From Kordiimonas aquimaris (GTDB lineage: Bacteria; Pseudomonadota; Alphaproteobacteria; Sphingomonadales; Kordiimonadaceae): 64,000 nucleotides of DNA. The position numbers and the translations under genes are program-made. Within the stretch, counting starts at the first letter, position 1. The number at the start of each line of letters is the position of its first letter. Below, in pieces: positions 26,133-36,000 of the stretch. Under the pieces are notes generated by a model. The model was not told the DNA's origin. It was given only the letters and a program-made list of their open reading frames with translations, and did not search any database. Location: the NCBI RefSeq assembly GCF_025574485.1, contig NZ_JAOBPO010000004.1, positions 248,001 to 312,000 on the forward strand, given 5' to 3'.

Positions 26133-28049
26133 GTGTTTGACTCGTTTTTACAGCGCTTACCAAGTAACTCAGAAAAAATCAGCCGTGGTGCCAGTAGAGG
26201 AAGTCGATTTAACTCTACTGAGATGGAGCTTATTCTAGCGGCTCTTGATAAATCACAGGCAGTTATCCAATTTGACGTTAACGGTAACATTCTGAATGCA
26301 AATGAAAACTTCTTGCAAACCCTTGGTTACACGTTGACAGAAGTTGTTGGAAACCATCATAGCATGTTTGTTGAGCAAGGTTATGAAAGTAGCAATGAAT
26401 ATAAGGATTTCTGGGCAACACTGAGAAAAGGTGAATTTCAGGCAGCCAGATACAAGCGTATCGGTAAAGGTAATAAAGAAGTATGGATACGAGCTTCTTA
26501 CAACCCCATTTTGGATAAAAATGGCAATGTTATTAAGATCATTAAATTTGCCACTGATATAACTCAGCAGGTATTGGAGAATGCGGATTTTGATGGCCAA
26601 ATAAAAGCTATTAATAAAGTGCAGGCTATTATCGAATTTGAATTAGACGGTACGATTTTGAACGCTAATGAGAACTTCCTGAATACGGTGGGTTATTCTT
26701 TGGGTGAAATTAAAGGCCAACATCATCGTATGTTTGTTGAGCCTGAACTTGCAGCCAGTCAAGAATATGCTAAATTTTGGCAAGACTTGGCCATAGGAAA
26801 ATTCCAGGCGGCGCAGTATAAACGCCTTGGCAAAGGTGGTCGTGAAGTATGGATACAAGCATCCTATAACCCAATCTTTGATCCAAGTGGTAAGCCATTT
26901 AAGATCGTAAAATATGCAACGGATATTACGGAACAGATAATTCAAACTGCTGATTTCAGTGGTCAGATTTCAGCTATTGGAAAAGCGCAGGCAGTTATCG
27001 AGTTTGAGCTGGATGGTACAATTATGAACGCCAACGAGAACTTTCTGAATGCGGTGGGTTATTCTTTGAGTGAGATCAAAGGGCAACATCACCGTATGTT
27101 TGTTGACGGTAACTATGCCAACAGCGCCGAGTATAAGAATTTCTGGGAAAAGCTTGGGCACGGTGAGTTCGATGCTGCTGAATACAAGCGCATTAGGAAA
27201 AATGGTGATGAAATATGGATACAAGCATCCTATAATCCGATCTTTGATCCTGATGGCAAGCCGTTCAAGGTTGTAAAGTATGCAACGGATATTACTGCAC
27301 AAGTTGTGGCTCGTGAAAAGGCAAGTCGAGTCGGCGCATAGATCGACGAAAAGCTGGAAGCAATTCTGACTGCAGTAAATGAAGCGGGTCAACAAACGGA
27401 TGGTGCATCGTCAGCGTCGGGACAAACGCTGCAAACAGTCCAATCAGTGGCTGCTGCGGCAGAGGAGTTTCAGTCCTCTGCGCAAGAGATCGCTCGGAGC
27501 ATGGAATCTTCACGCCTTGATGTAGGTCGGGCCATGGAAGAAGCGACTGAAGCAGATCAGTCAACACAGCAATTGTCAGATGCGGCACTCGCTATGAATA
27601 ACATCGTGGAGGTTATCAATGATATTGCGGGTCAGATTAACCTGCTTGCGCTGAATGCCACAATCGAAAGTGCAAGAGCGGGGGAAGCTGGTAAAGGTTT
27701 TGCCGTAGTAGCCAGCGAGGTTAAGTCACTCGCTAATCAAGTGGCAAGTGCAACAACTCAAATCTCGACAGAGATTAATGGTATGCAAGACATCAGCAGC
27801 CAAGTTGTGTCTGGCCTGAAAAGCATTAAAGGCGCTGTTGCGTCGGTTGAAGAAAGTGTGACAACTGTTGCCAGCGCGGTGGAAGAACAAGTGGCGACTT
27901 CTCAGGAAATTACAACGAGCATGCAAGCGGCTACCTCAGCGGTCGATGCAATCAACACCAATTTAGGCTCTGTTTCCAGCGCTGTACAGAGTGCCAACGA
28001 ATTTGCTCAGGAAGGTACAGAATTGTATCGGTCCCTCAGCGCCTCATAA
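26133..28049 (+). pseudogene. Soluble PAS-PAS-PAS methyl-accepting chemotaxis protein, split by an in-frame TAG
   Basis: One continuous frame of 638 codons is interrupted only by TAG at 27339-27341 (codon 403). The first part holds three PAS domains (about 38-145, 160-267, 282-389), each with LNANENFL or MNANENFL, GxHHxMFV and DITxQ. The second part is a cytoplasmic MCP signalling domain with the tip [20 protein letters not shown]. There are no membrane segments and no HAMP. Layout and sequence resemble BdlA-type soluble receptors, which link energy or redox state to motility or biofilm behaviour. The start is GTG 26133 after GGAAAGG; a TTG at 26103 is possible. The sequence on both sides of the TAG is intact, so this is a recent nonsense mutation, a sequencing error, or readthrough. 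Without readthrough the product is only the PAS part; the MCP part could begin only at weak internal starts such as GTG 27447. Confidence 0.85.
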
Positions 28050-28135
28050 AAGCGTGAGATAATGGGCCTCATTCTACTTGAAAAACAACCCCATATACCT
28101 GATTAAAGTAGCTTAGGTATTTGGGGAGTAGAAGA

Positions 28136-28456
28136 ATGGCGATAAAGCGTGTTTGGCATGGGTGGACCACCTTAGAAAATGCTGACCTTTACGAGCAAAC
28201 GCTGCGTGAGCATGTCGCACCTTCTATTGCGGCAAGTAATATATCAGGATATCAAGGTATTGAGTTACTGCGTGTGGCAGACCCTGTTCAAGGTGAAGTC
28301 GCATTCATAACAATCATGACATTTAACTCTCTTGAAAACGTAATCGCTTTTCAAGGTGATGATTACACGCGCGCTCACGTGCCAGGTGTAGCGCAAAAAG
28401 TTCTGAAGCGGTGGGATGAACACGCTGTGCACTATGAAGTGCGTGACGTGAATTGA
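28136..28456 (+). CDS. Antibiotic-biosynthesis-monooxygenase-like small protein
   Basis: The 106-residue protein begins MAIKRVWHGWTTLENADLYE and fits the dimeric alpha-beta barrel fold of ABM-like proteins, with FITIMTFNSLENVIAFQ in the middle. Many such proteins have no known reaction. GGGGAG upstream of ATG 28136 supports the start. The next gene follows after 25 bases, so they may form a short operon. Confidence 0.72.
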   Translation: MAIKRVWHGWTTLENADLYEQTLREHVAPSIAASNISGYQGIELLRVADPVQGEVAFITIMTFNSLENVIAFQGDDYTRAHVPGVAQKVLKRWDEHAVHYEVRDVN

Positions 28457-28481
28457 GTGTGGGTAATTGGAGGTAAGTATC

Positions 28482-29729
28482 ATGTTGAAAAAAATAGCAC
28501 TGATTATAACCTTTACCCTTACCTTGCATACTGTTGTTGTCGCGCAAAATGGTGGCCTTGTTGAACGGCTGACCAACAGTTATGAGCAAACTCAAGATCT
28601 TGCTATTGCCTACCATTTGGCGCGGATTACTTTTGCGCTTGAACAATATTCTGAGACAGTAAAATGGTTGTCCGTCCTCCAGAAATCTGATTGGAAGATG
28701 GGCATTGATGCGCCTGATTTTACAGCTAAGCACCTAACATCAGACACATCGGTATTATCTGAAATACAAACACTGGTTAAAGCATTGAATGCGACAAGAA
28801 TTCCGCAGTCAGATACAGGTATGGTGTCACACGCGATGCGCATAGACGACCCGATGCTTGTTCCTGAGAATATTGCTTATGACAGTGAAAAAGGCGTGCT
28901 TTACGCAGGCAGTCTTGTTGAGCCGCGCATTGTGCGCGTGCACATGAATAATGCGTCAATGAATGACGATATGCCGTTGGCAGACAATGTTAACTGGGGC
29001 GTCATTTATGGTATGAAATACCATGATGAACGGCGTGAGCTTTGGGTTCTGCATAACCGGCGAGATGGTGCGCTGCTACGTGGTGCCTTGACCGTTCTGA
29101 ACGATGACGGCCAAGCCGTTAAAACCTATAAAACATCAGGTGAACAGCCGGTTGAGCTCAATGACCTGTGTTTTACCAGAGAGAATGTTTATATCACGGA
29201 TAGTACCGCCAGTAAGATATATAAAGGCAGTGTAAATAGTGATGTTCTGGCACTCTTCTATGCAGACACAGATATAAACTATCCTAATGGTATTGCATGT
29301 GATGAAGGTACAGACACAATCTTTGTATCCGATTCTCGCGGTGTGAGCACTTTGAAGAAAGAGAACCCTGTTAATCATCAACGTTTGATTAGCGCTAAAG
29401 GGGTGTCTTTCGGTGGAATCGATGGCCTGTATTTAAGCAATGAAACACTGGTTGGCGTGCAAAACTACCTGGGTATTCTCAAGGTGTTAACACTGGATAT
29501 TTCAGAAGCACCGAAAACCAGCGATGTGAAAGCATTTGATGTGGACAGGCCTGAGTTTCGCGTGCCAACAACGGGGTTTGTGCATAAAGGGTGTCTTTAT
29601 TACATCGCGAATTCTTCATTGGATGCCATTGGGCAGGATGGTTCTATTGATCCTGATGCTGAACAGCCGAAACCAGCTAAGGTGATTGCTTTAAATATCG
29701 CGCCAGGTGGTAGCCAGTGTCTTATGTGA
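28482..29729 (+). CDS. Exported beta-propeller-like protein
   Basis: The 415-residue product has a signal peptide (about 1-21, ending VVAQ), a helical region (about 25-110) reminiscent of a short TPR, and then a repeat-rich part with VPENIAYDSEKGVLYAGSLV, INYPNGIACDEGTDTIFVSD and GGIDGLYLSNETLVGVQNYL. That pattern suits a six-bladed SMP-30/gluconolactonase- or NHL-like propeller. The function is unknown; it could bind or hydrolyse a sugar lactone in the periplasm. The start at ATG 28482 follows TGGAGGTAAG. It converges with mutY, with a gap of 25 bases. Confidence 0.75.
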   Translation: MLKKIALIITFTLTLHTVVVAQNGGLVERLTNSYEQTQDLAIAYHLARITFALEQYSETVKWLSVLQKSDWKMGIDAPDFTAKHLTSDTSVLSEIQTLVKALNATRIPQSDTGMVSHAMRIDDPMLVPENIAYDSEKGVLYAGSLVEPRIVRVHMNNASMNDDMPLADNVNWGVIYGMKYHDERRELWVLHNRRDGALLRGALTVLNDDGQAVKTYKTSGEQPVELNDLCFTRENVYITDSTASKIYKGSVNSDVLALFYADTDINYPNGIACDEGTDTIFVSDSRGVSTLKKENPVNHQRLISAKGVSFGGIDGLYLSNETLVGVQNYLGILKVLTLDISEAPKTSDVKAFDVDRPEFRVPTTGFVHKGCLYYIANSSLDAIGQDGSIDPDAEQPKPAKVIALNIAPGGSQCLM

Positions 29730-29754
29730 CGCGTTCAATGCATTAAGGGTACGC

Positions 29755-30804
29755 TTAGGTAATCAATTTTACCATTTTGCTGAAAACGGTCGGTAAGCCG
29801 ACGCTGTTTATACTTTTGGCAGGATGCCAAAAGCCATTTTCAATATTTAACTTATCGCTAACTGTCGCAACTACGATTTGTGTTTCGAGCCGGAAATGCG
29901 TGAAAGTATGCGTGGTCACATCTTCTATCAAATTCCATTCAATGGTTGTAGGGCTATGTTCTGGCCATTCATCGGGTTGAGGGAAGTTATTGCGTTCTAC
30001 CCAAGGCGTTGAAAACAAACCAGGCATTCCGCCTAGCAAGCCTTTGTTTGGTCTGCGTTCAAGCAGAATGTCACCGTTGTACATGAGCCAAAAGCTGACA
30101 GCTCGCCGTGTTGGCAGGGCCTTCTTTGGTTTTTTCCGTGGATACGCTTCCATATCGCCAGTTTTGGCTGCACTGCAAAACTTCTGTATTGGGCATAGCA
30201 AGCATTTTGGTGATTTTGGTGTACATATCATCGCCCCCAAATCCATCATTGCTTGGGCAAAGTCGCCTGCGCGTTCTGTTGGGGTGATCAAGTCTGTTGC
30301 TGCTTTGATGGGCTTTTTAGCCTGTGGTAAAAACGCTTCGATGCGATTTAGTCGTGAAACGACGCGTTCAATATTACCGTCCACAACGACAGCGCGTTGA
30401 CCAAAGGCAATGGAGGCAATCGCTGCTGCGGTATAGTCTCCTATACCTGGCAGTTTACGCAGTGTGTTCTCGTCAGCAGGGAATTCTCCAGCGAACTCTG
30501 TCGCTACAACATTGGCGCATTTATGTAAGTTGCGTGCTCGGGCATAATAACCAAGCCCCGCCCATTCTTTGAGTACTTCTTCAACAGGCGCTGCCGCTAA
30601 TGCTTCAAGAGTTGGCCATAGTTTTGTGAATTTTTCAAAGTATGCTTTCACCGTGGCAACCGTGGTTTGTTGCAACATGATTTCTGACAACCAGACATGG
30701 TATGAATTTGCAGTCGTACCGGGGGCTGCACGCCATGGAAGGTGCCGCCGCTCTGTGTCATACCAGTTCAAAAGATGTTGTGAAATTTCCTGCATCTGGT
30801 TCAT
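29755..30804 (-). CDS. mutY: A/G-specific adenine glycosylase
   Basis: MutY removes adenine mispaired with 8-oxoguanine. The product of about 349 residues has LPWRAAPGTTANSYHVWLSE, the helix-hairpin-helix LPGIGDYTAAAI, the catalytic Asp in VVVDGNIERV, the [4Fe-4S] cluster pattern C-x6-C-x2-C-x5-C (CTPKSPKCLLCPIQKFC), and a Nudix-like C-terminal domain that reads 8-oxoG (with GLLGGMPGLFSTPW). Several ATG codons lie at the start (30804, 30795); none has a strong binding site. It is divergent from the DUF721 gene, an arrangement found in other Alphaproteobacteria. Confidence 0.95.
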   Translation of the reverse strand: MNQMQEISQHLLNWYDTERRHLPWRAAPGTTANSYHVWLSEIMLQQTTVATVKAYFEKFTKLWPTLEALAAAPVEEVLKEWAGLGYYARARNLHKCANVVATEFAGEFPADENTLRKLPGIGDYTAAAIASIAFGQRAVVVDGNIERVVSRLNRIEAFLPQAKKPIKAATDLITPTERAGDFAQAMMDLGAMICTPKSPKCLLCPIQKFCSAAKTGDMEAYPRKKPKKALPTRRAVSFWLMYNGDILLERRPNKGLLGGMPGLFSTPWVERNNFPQPDEWPEHSPTTIEWNLIEDVTTHTFTHFRLETQIVVATVSDKLNIENGFWHPAKSINSVGLPTVFSKMVKLIT

Positions 30805-30970
30805 GAACACTAGTCAAGAGAGAGGGTCAAGTATCAACCTTGTATTTAATATATATATTTATGCTACATGGCGTGTTTGATCACAAGCTATTGAAAGGCA
30901 GTCTTTGCGGTTGCGGTGTTGCTTACATTACATTAGCAAGAATACAGACTTTAGGGAAAAAAGGCATCAA

Positions 30971-31498
30971 ATGGCCAAGGCACCAGCCAAAAAAAGCACT
31001 GCTCCATCAAAGCGAAAAGGTCGTACGACCAAGCTTGCGCGTAGTGCTACGGCGCTTATTTCACCAGCGATGCGTGCAAAAGGTTTTGCTGAAGCAGAAG
31101 TGGTGACTAAATGGGCACGTATTGTTGGCCCTGATCTGGCGAGGACAACTATACCGCTGCGCCTTGCCTTTCCGCGTGGTAAGCGTGCAGGCGCCACATT
31201 GCATGTTAGAGCTGAATCAGCGTTTGCGCCAATACTGCAACAACGCACCAATTTTATTATTGAGTTGGTAAATCGGTATTTTGGTTACGGTGCTGTGGAA
31301 CGTATTCAGGTTAAGCAAGGCCCTCTTAATATTGCCGTATTGCCGAAACAAAAAGAAAAGAAACCGCTTGAGCCGCGGGCTAAAAAAACACTTGATGGCA
31401 TAGTGGGTACCAATGACCTTAGCCCCTTGCAGCTTGCTGTAAAGAGTTTGGGTGAATATGTAATGTCGCCAAATCAAAAGAACGATAAGAACAAATAG
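30971..31498 (+). CDS. DUF721 (DciA-like) protein
   Basis: This is a 175-residue basic protein with a Lys/Ala-rich start, the DUF721 core (about 25-115: VVTKWARIVGPDLARTTIPL, then AGATLHVRAESAFAPILQQR) and a charged tail. DUF721 proteins include DciA, the replicative helicase loader or operator of bacteria that lack DnaC. Alphaproteobacterial members match weakly, so the gene symbol is left open. The start at ATG 30971 has AAAAAAGG upstream. dsbA-like genes and smc follow on the same strand. Confidence 0.85.
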   Translation: MAKAPAKKSTAPSKRKGRTTKLARSATALISPAMRAKGFAEAEVVTKWARIVGPDLARTTIPLRLAFPRGKRAGATLHVRAESAFAPILQQRTNFIIELVNRYFGYGAVERIQVKQGPLNIAVLPKQKEKKPLEPRAKKTLDGIVGTNDLSPLQLAVKSLGEYVMSPNQKNDKNK

Positions 31499-31512
31499 AT
31501 AAAGGAATGGTC

Positions 31513-32169
31513 ATGAGAATATTTGCAGCCTGTAGACAGGCGATTGTGCTTATATGCTTCTCTGTGGTTGCTGTTACGCTTGCGGTTGCCGCGCATGCAC
31601 AGCAACTATCAACACCTGAAACAATCCCTGACCGCGAAGGTGTGTGGGGTGATATTGTATACGGTGACCCGTCAGCCCGTGTTGAGCTTATCGAATATGG
31701 TTCTTTAACATGCCCGCATTGTGCCAGTTTCTCTGCCGAGGTATTACCTCGCCTGCAGGAAGATTTTATCAAAAACGGTAAGCTACGATTTGTTTTCCGG
31801 AATTTTGTGCGAGACCGTTACGATCTGGCTGCTGCTGTTGCGAGTCGTTGTTTGTCATCGGAGGACGCAACAAAACGCACTTTGAAAGCACTATTTGCTG
31901 AACAGCAAGATTGGTTGCAGGCACAAAACCCTTTTGCGGCAATTGCAGAAATTGCAGGACGAGAAGGATTGGACCAAGAAGAATTTAGCAGTTGCTTGTC
32001 AGAACAGAGCGTCCGTAAACATATTGTGGAAATGACTCAAAACGGCGCAAAGCTATATGATATCAAGGGTATTCCCACATTGGTTCTAAACGGTACATCG
32101 TTTGGATTTAACGGATACGATGCACTTAAGGAGCGCATAAACCAAGCGATTGCGAAAATTGAACAATAA
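31513..32169 (+). CDS. DsbA-like thiol oxidoreductase, secreted
   Basis: The 218-residue product has a signal peptide (about 1-30, ending AHAQ) and a thioredoxin-fold DsbA domain with the active site C67-P-H-C70 in YGSLTCPHCASF and a cis-Pro loop GIPTLVLNG. It should oxidise or handle disulfides in the periplasm. ATG 31513 has AAAGGA at good spacing; ATG 31507 abuts the site. It is paralogous to the next gene (same VWGDIVYGDP and LTCPHCASF blocks). It is a typical member of the mutY-DUF721-dsbA-smc neighbourhood. Confidence 0.92.
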   Translation: MRIFAACRQAIVLICFSVVAVTLAVAAHAQQLSTPETIPDREGVWGDIVYGDPSARVELIEYGSLTCPHCASFSAEVLPRLQEDFIKNGKLRFVFRNFVRDRYDLAAAVASRCLSSEDATKRTLKALFAEQQDWLQAQNPFAAIAEIAGREGLDQEEFSSCLSEQSVRKHIVEMTQNGAKLYDIKGIPTLVLNGTSFGFNGYDALKERINQAIAKIEQ

Positions 32170-32283
32170 ACCATTGCTTGGCTATCAATAGGCGCAATAC
32201 GCGGTAAAACTGTCATTATCAAAAAATGACTCGTATCCCTGTTTCAATCGGGTTAAACACAATATCTAGTATGTGAGGGTTCA

Positions 32284-32973
32284 ATGAGCTACCAGAATTA
32301 TTTTCAGAGTATGAAGTTTGCAGCGTTGGCTGCTGTCTTTGCGGTTTTGTCTGCATGTAGTGGTGGTGACGATGCCGCTAACAATGGATCTAGCGATACC
32401 GGCACGTTATCAGCTGACACGGGGACGGAAATCCCTGAAGGCGTATCAAATGCTGAAGGCACGTGGGGGGATATCGTTTACGGTGATCCAAATGCGCCAG
32501 TTGAAATTATAGAATATGCCTCTTTAACTTGCCCGCATTGTGCTAGTTTTGCGACACAGATCTTCCCTAAGATCAAAGAATCTTACATCGATACAGGCAA
32601 GGTAAAGTTTGTATACCGCAACTTCATTATGAATAAGTACGACATGGCTGCTTCTGTTGTGGCGCGCTGTAAATCGCCAGAAATAGCAAAGCGTTTGATG
32701 TCTGTGTTTTTTGCACAGCAAAATAACTGGGCGCGTTCGGAAGATCCGGCTGGTGCATTGGCTGCTCTCGCGCGCCGTGCTGGTGGTATAAGCCGGACTC
32801 AGTTTGATCGCTGTGTCTCTGATCAGGATATGCAGAAACATCTGGTTAAAATGACGCAAGATGGTTCAACACGCTACAAAGTTAATGCGACACCAACTAT
32901 TATTTTAAACGGTGATAAAGTTGATAATTATGGCTTGGAAAATCTTCAAACATTGATTGAAGCTGAGCAATAA
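32284..32973 (+). CDS. DsbA-like thiol oxidoreductase, lipoprotein form
   Basis: The 229-residue product carries a lipobox LSAC (Cys25) and a low-complexity Gly/Ser/Asp linker, so it is probably membrane-tethered in the periplasm. The DsbA domain has C83-P-H-C86 in YASLTCPHCASFA and the cis-Pro loop ATPTIILNG. It arose by tandem duplication with the gene before it. GAGGG lies before the ATG. A 10-base-pair hairpin stands between it and smc. Confidence 0.92.
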   Translation: MSYQNYFQSMKFAALAAVFAVLSACSGGDDAANNGSSDTGTLSADTGTEIPEGVSNAEGTWGDIVYGDPNAPVEIIEYASLTCPHCASFATQIFPKIKESYIDTGKVKFVYRNFIMNKYDMAASVVARCKSPEIAKRLMSVFFAQQNNWARSEDPAGALAALARRAGGISRTQFDRCVSDQDMQKHLVKMTQDGSTRYKVNATPTIILNGDKVDNYGLENLQTLIEAEQ

Positions 32974-33017
32974 GAAGCGTTGTTTGCGCAATAATAATGG
33001 GATTTGTCCAGTGATAG

Positions 33018-33041
33018 TGTGGCTTATGGGGATAAGCCACA
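33018..33041 (+). promoter_or_regulatory. Perfect hairpin upstream of smc
   Basis: TGTGGCTTAT-GGGG-ATAAGCCACA is a perfect 10-base-pair stem with a four-G loop, 46 bases before the smc start. No T-run follows, so it is a poor terminator. It could stabilise the dsbA mRNA end or act in the smc leader. Confidence 0.4.
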
Positions 33042-33087
33042 TGTAAGAAATAGAAAGCTGGGCATCTAGGGGGAGTTAAAAGGCTTT

Positions 33088-36000
33088 ATGCGGTTTTCGC
33101 GGTTGCGGCTTTCGGGCTTCAAATCTTTTGTTGATCCAACCGAGTTACACATCGAGCCCGGACTAACTGGCGTCGTTGGCCCAAACGGCTGCGGAAAATC
33201 AAACCTCCTTGAAGCGATCCGTTGGGTTATGGGCGAAAACCGCGCTAAGTCCTTGCGTGGCTCTGGTATGGATGATGTCATCTTTGCGGGTACAGATCGG
33301 CGTCCTGCGCGTAATATGGCTGAAGTTACTCTCGTTATTGATAATTTCGACCGTACCGCTCCTGCCGATTATAATGAAAATGACCTGATTGAAGTTACGC
33401 GCCGCATAGAGCGCGAGTCTGGCTCTGCATATCGTATTAATGGCAAAGATGTGCGTCAAAAGGATGTGCAGCTTTTATTCGCTGATGCTGCAACAGGTGC
33501 GCATTCACCGGCGCTGGTTAGCCAGGGGCGTATTGGTAGTCTGATTAATGCTAAGCCACAGGACCGACGCGCCATTCTTGAAGAAGCTGCGGGCATTTCT
33601 GGATTGCACACGAGACGCAAAGAGGCTGAGAGCCGGTTACGCGGTGCGGAAAATAATCTCGTACGCGTTCAGGATGTTATCCAGGGCATGGAAAGCCAGA
33701 TCGCAAGCTTGAAACGTCAGGCGCGCCAAGCCGTTAGGTACCGCAATATTTCTGGTGATATTCGTAAAGCTGAAGCGAGTTTGCTTTATCTGCGCTGGAA
33801 ACTGGCTTCGGAAGAAGTAATTCGCCTTGAAAGCGGTTTGCGTGATGCTGAAAAGCTGGCTGGTGGGGTTGTTGAGCAGGTTACCCGGCTTTCTGCCATG
33901 CAGGCTGAAATAGCGGCCAAATTACCGCCACTGCGGGATATAGATGTGGGCGCTGCTGCGACATTGCAGCGGTTAACAATAGCGCGTGAAAACCTTGAAG
34001 CAGAGGCTGAGCGGCGCAAAGAAACAGCTTTGGCATTGCGCGCATCTTTAGAGCAAATCACTGGTGACCGAGGCCGCGAACTTGAAATAAAAACCGATGC
34101 GAGCGCTGCTCTTGAGCGTTTGAATACCGAGAAGGATAGGCTTGTTGCGGCGCAAAATGCCGAAAAGTCTGCGGAAATTGAAGCGCGCGAAGCCCTTGAT
34201 GCGGCAGTTAATGCTGCGGGTGAAGCCGAAGCAACGTTTGATCAAGTGAGTGAGCAGTCAGCAGGTGCGCGTGCACGCAGATCAAGCTTGGAAAGCGACA
34301 AACTTGCTATTGCAAGACGCGCTGAACAATTAGCTTCCGAGAAAGTGCGGCTGGAAAGTGAGTTGAATGCGTTGATGCAGAGCGATGACAGTTTGGCTGC
34401 TTTGCAACGGGCCGAAAAAACAGTGGCTGAGGAAGAAAATCGGCTGGAAACTACAGTCGCTTCACTAGAGGCAGCAGAAAAAGCTACTGTTGATGCACGG
34501 TCACGCCGGAATGAGGCCGATGCTGCACAAGCAGAATTAAACGGTCACGTTAAAGCTATTTTTGCTGAGGTTGAGAGCCTCAAGTCGATGTTGGAAGCTG
34601 GCCAGGATGAACAAGGCCGACCTGTCTCAGATCAATTAAGCGCGAAACGTGGTTTTGAAAAAGCAGTTGGTGCTGTACTTGGTGAGGACGCAGAAGCAAG
34701 TCTGGACGAAGCCGCAACCCGGTTTTGGAAAGACTTGGGTAAGCTTGGGCAGATAACCTGGCCTGATAATGTTCAACCATTATCGGATCATATTGATGCT
34801 CCTGATGCGCTTGGTCGTGTTTTTGCCGCTACCGCTGTTGTTGAAAGTGATGCCCAAGGGGACGCTTTGGCGCCCCAGCTCTCACCCGGGCAAAGTTTGG
34901 TAAGCCTTAGTGGCTCATTGTGGCGCTGGGATGGGTACACCGCCAGAGCAGATGCACCAACGCAAGCGGCACTAAAGCTTGAACAAAAAAACCGCTTAGC
35001 AGGCTTGTCGAAAGACCTAAAAAAGGCAGAAGCACGGGCAAATGACATGGTGATTGCGGCACAAGCTGCAGAACAAGCGCACACCGCGGCGAGAGAAGCC
35101 GAGCAAGCTCAAAGACAATTGAGGCAAGACGCTGAACGTGCTGTTGCAGAAGCACGACGCGCATTTGTCGCCGCAGAGCAAGAGGCAAGCCGGCGCACAA
35201 GCAAAGCATCCATACTGAAAGAAACCATGGCTCGTTTGGCAAGTGAAACGTCAGAAGTAGACACGCGTCTGGCCGATATTGCTGAGAGCATTGAAAGCTT
35301 GCCTGCTATGGATGATCTTGAAGAGCAGTTACAGGCTGCGCGCGCCAAGGTAGAATCGTTGCGTGCTGATTTGTCATCGGCCCGCTCACGCTATGACGGA
35401 TTACGCCGTGAAGCTGACGCGCGTAATGACCGCCTGACAGCCATTACGACAGAAAGTGGTGCGTGGGAACTGCGGGTTTCCAGTGCTGTCAAGCAATTGG
35501 CGCAGCTTGACGAACGTGAAACTTCTGCGAAACAACAATTGGCTGCTGTTGAAGCGGGACCAGATGATTTGATTCGCCAACGTGATGCTTTGCTGGACCA
35601 GATAGGTAAAGCAGAAGCCGCGCGTGCAGAAAGTAGCGATACCCTGATGCGCGCTGAAGCTGAGTTAGCTGAAAAAGACAAAGCTCTGAAAGATATCCAG
35701 GAAGCGCAAGCAAACACCAGAGAGCTGCAAATCCGTGCGGAAGCTGCTGTTGAAAATGCGACATCACGACGGAAAGATATTGCGGCGCATATTGGGGAGC
35801 GGTTTGAATGTGCTCCTACGCAGTTACTGGAAAAAGTCGAACTCGAGTCTAGTGATAGCCTGCCTGATGCAAGCGTGCTTGAGCACAAACTTGAGAAGCT
35901 GAAACGTGAGCGTGACGGTATGGGAGCTGTCAACTTACGTGCAGACGAAGAATTGAATGAAATTCAGGAACAGATGGACCATCTGGCATCTGAACGTAAT

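Noticed and set aside
26250-27320. Three similar stretches of about 366 bases that could look like a DNA repeat
   Set aside because: They code for three PAS domains in one frame. The similarity is explained by protein domain duplication, not by a mobile or CRISPR-type repeat.
35391-35933. 180-residue open frame opposite smc
   Set aside because: It lies fully inside the smc coiled coil on the other strand. Ser/Ala-rich low-complexity sequence of this kind is expected from Ala/Glu/Arg-rich heptads.
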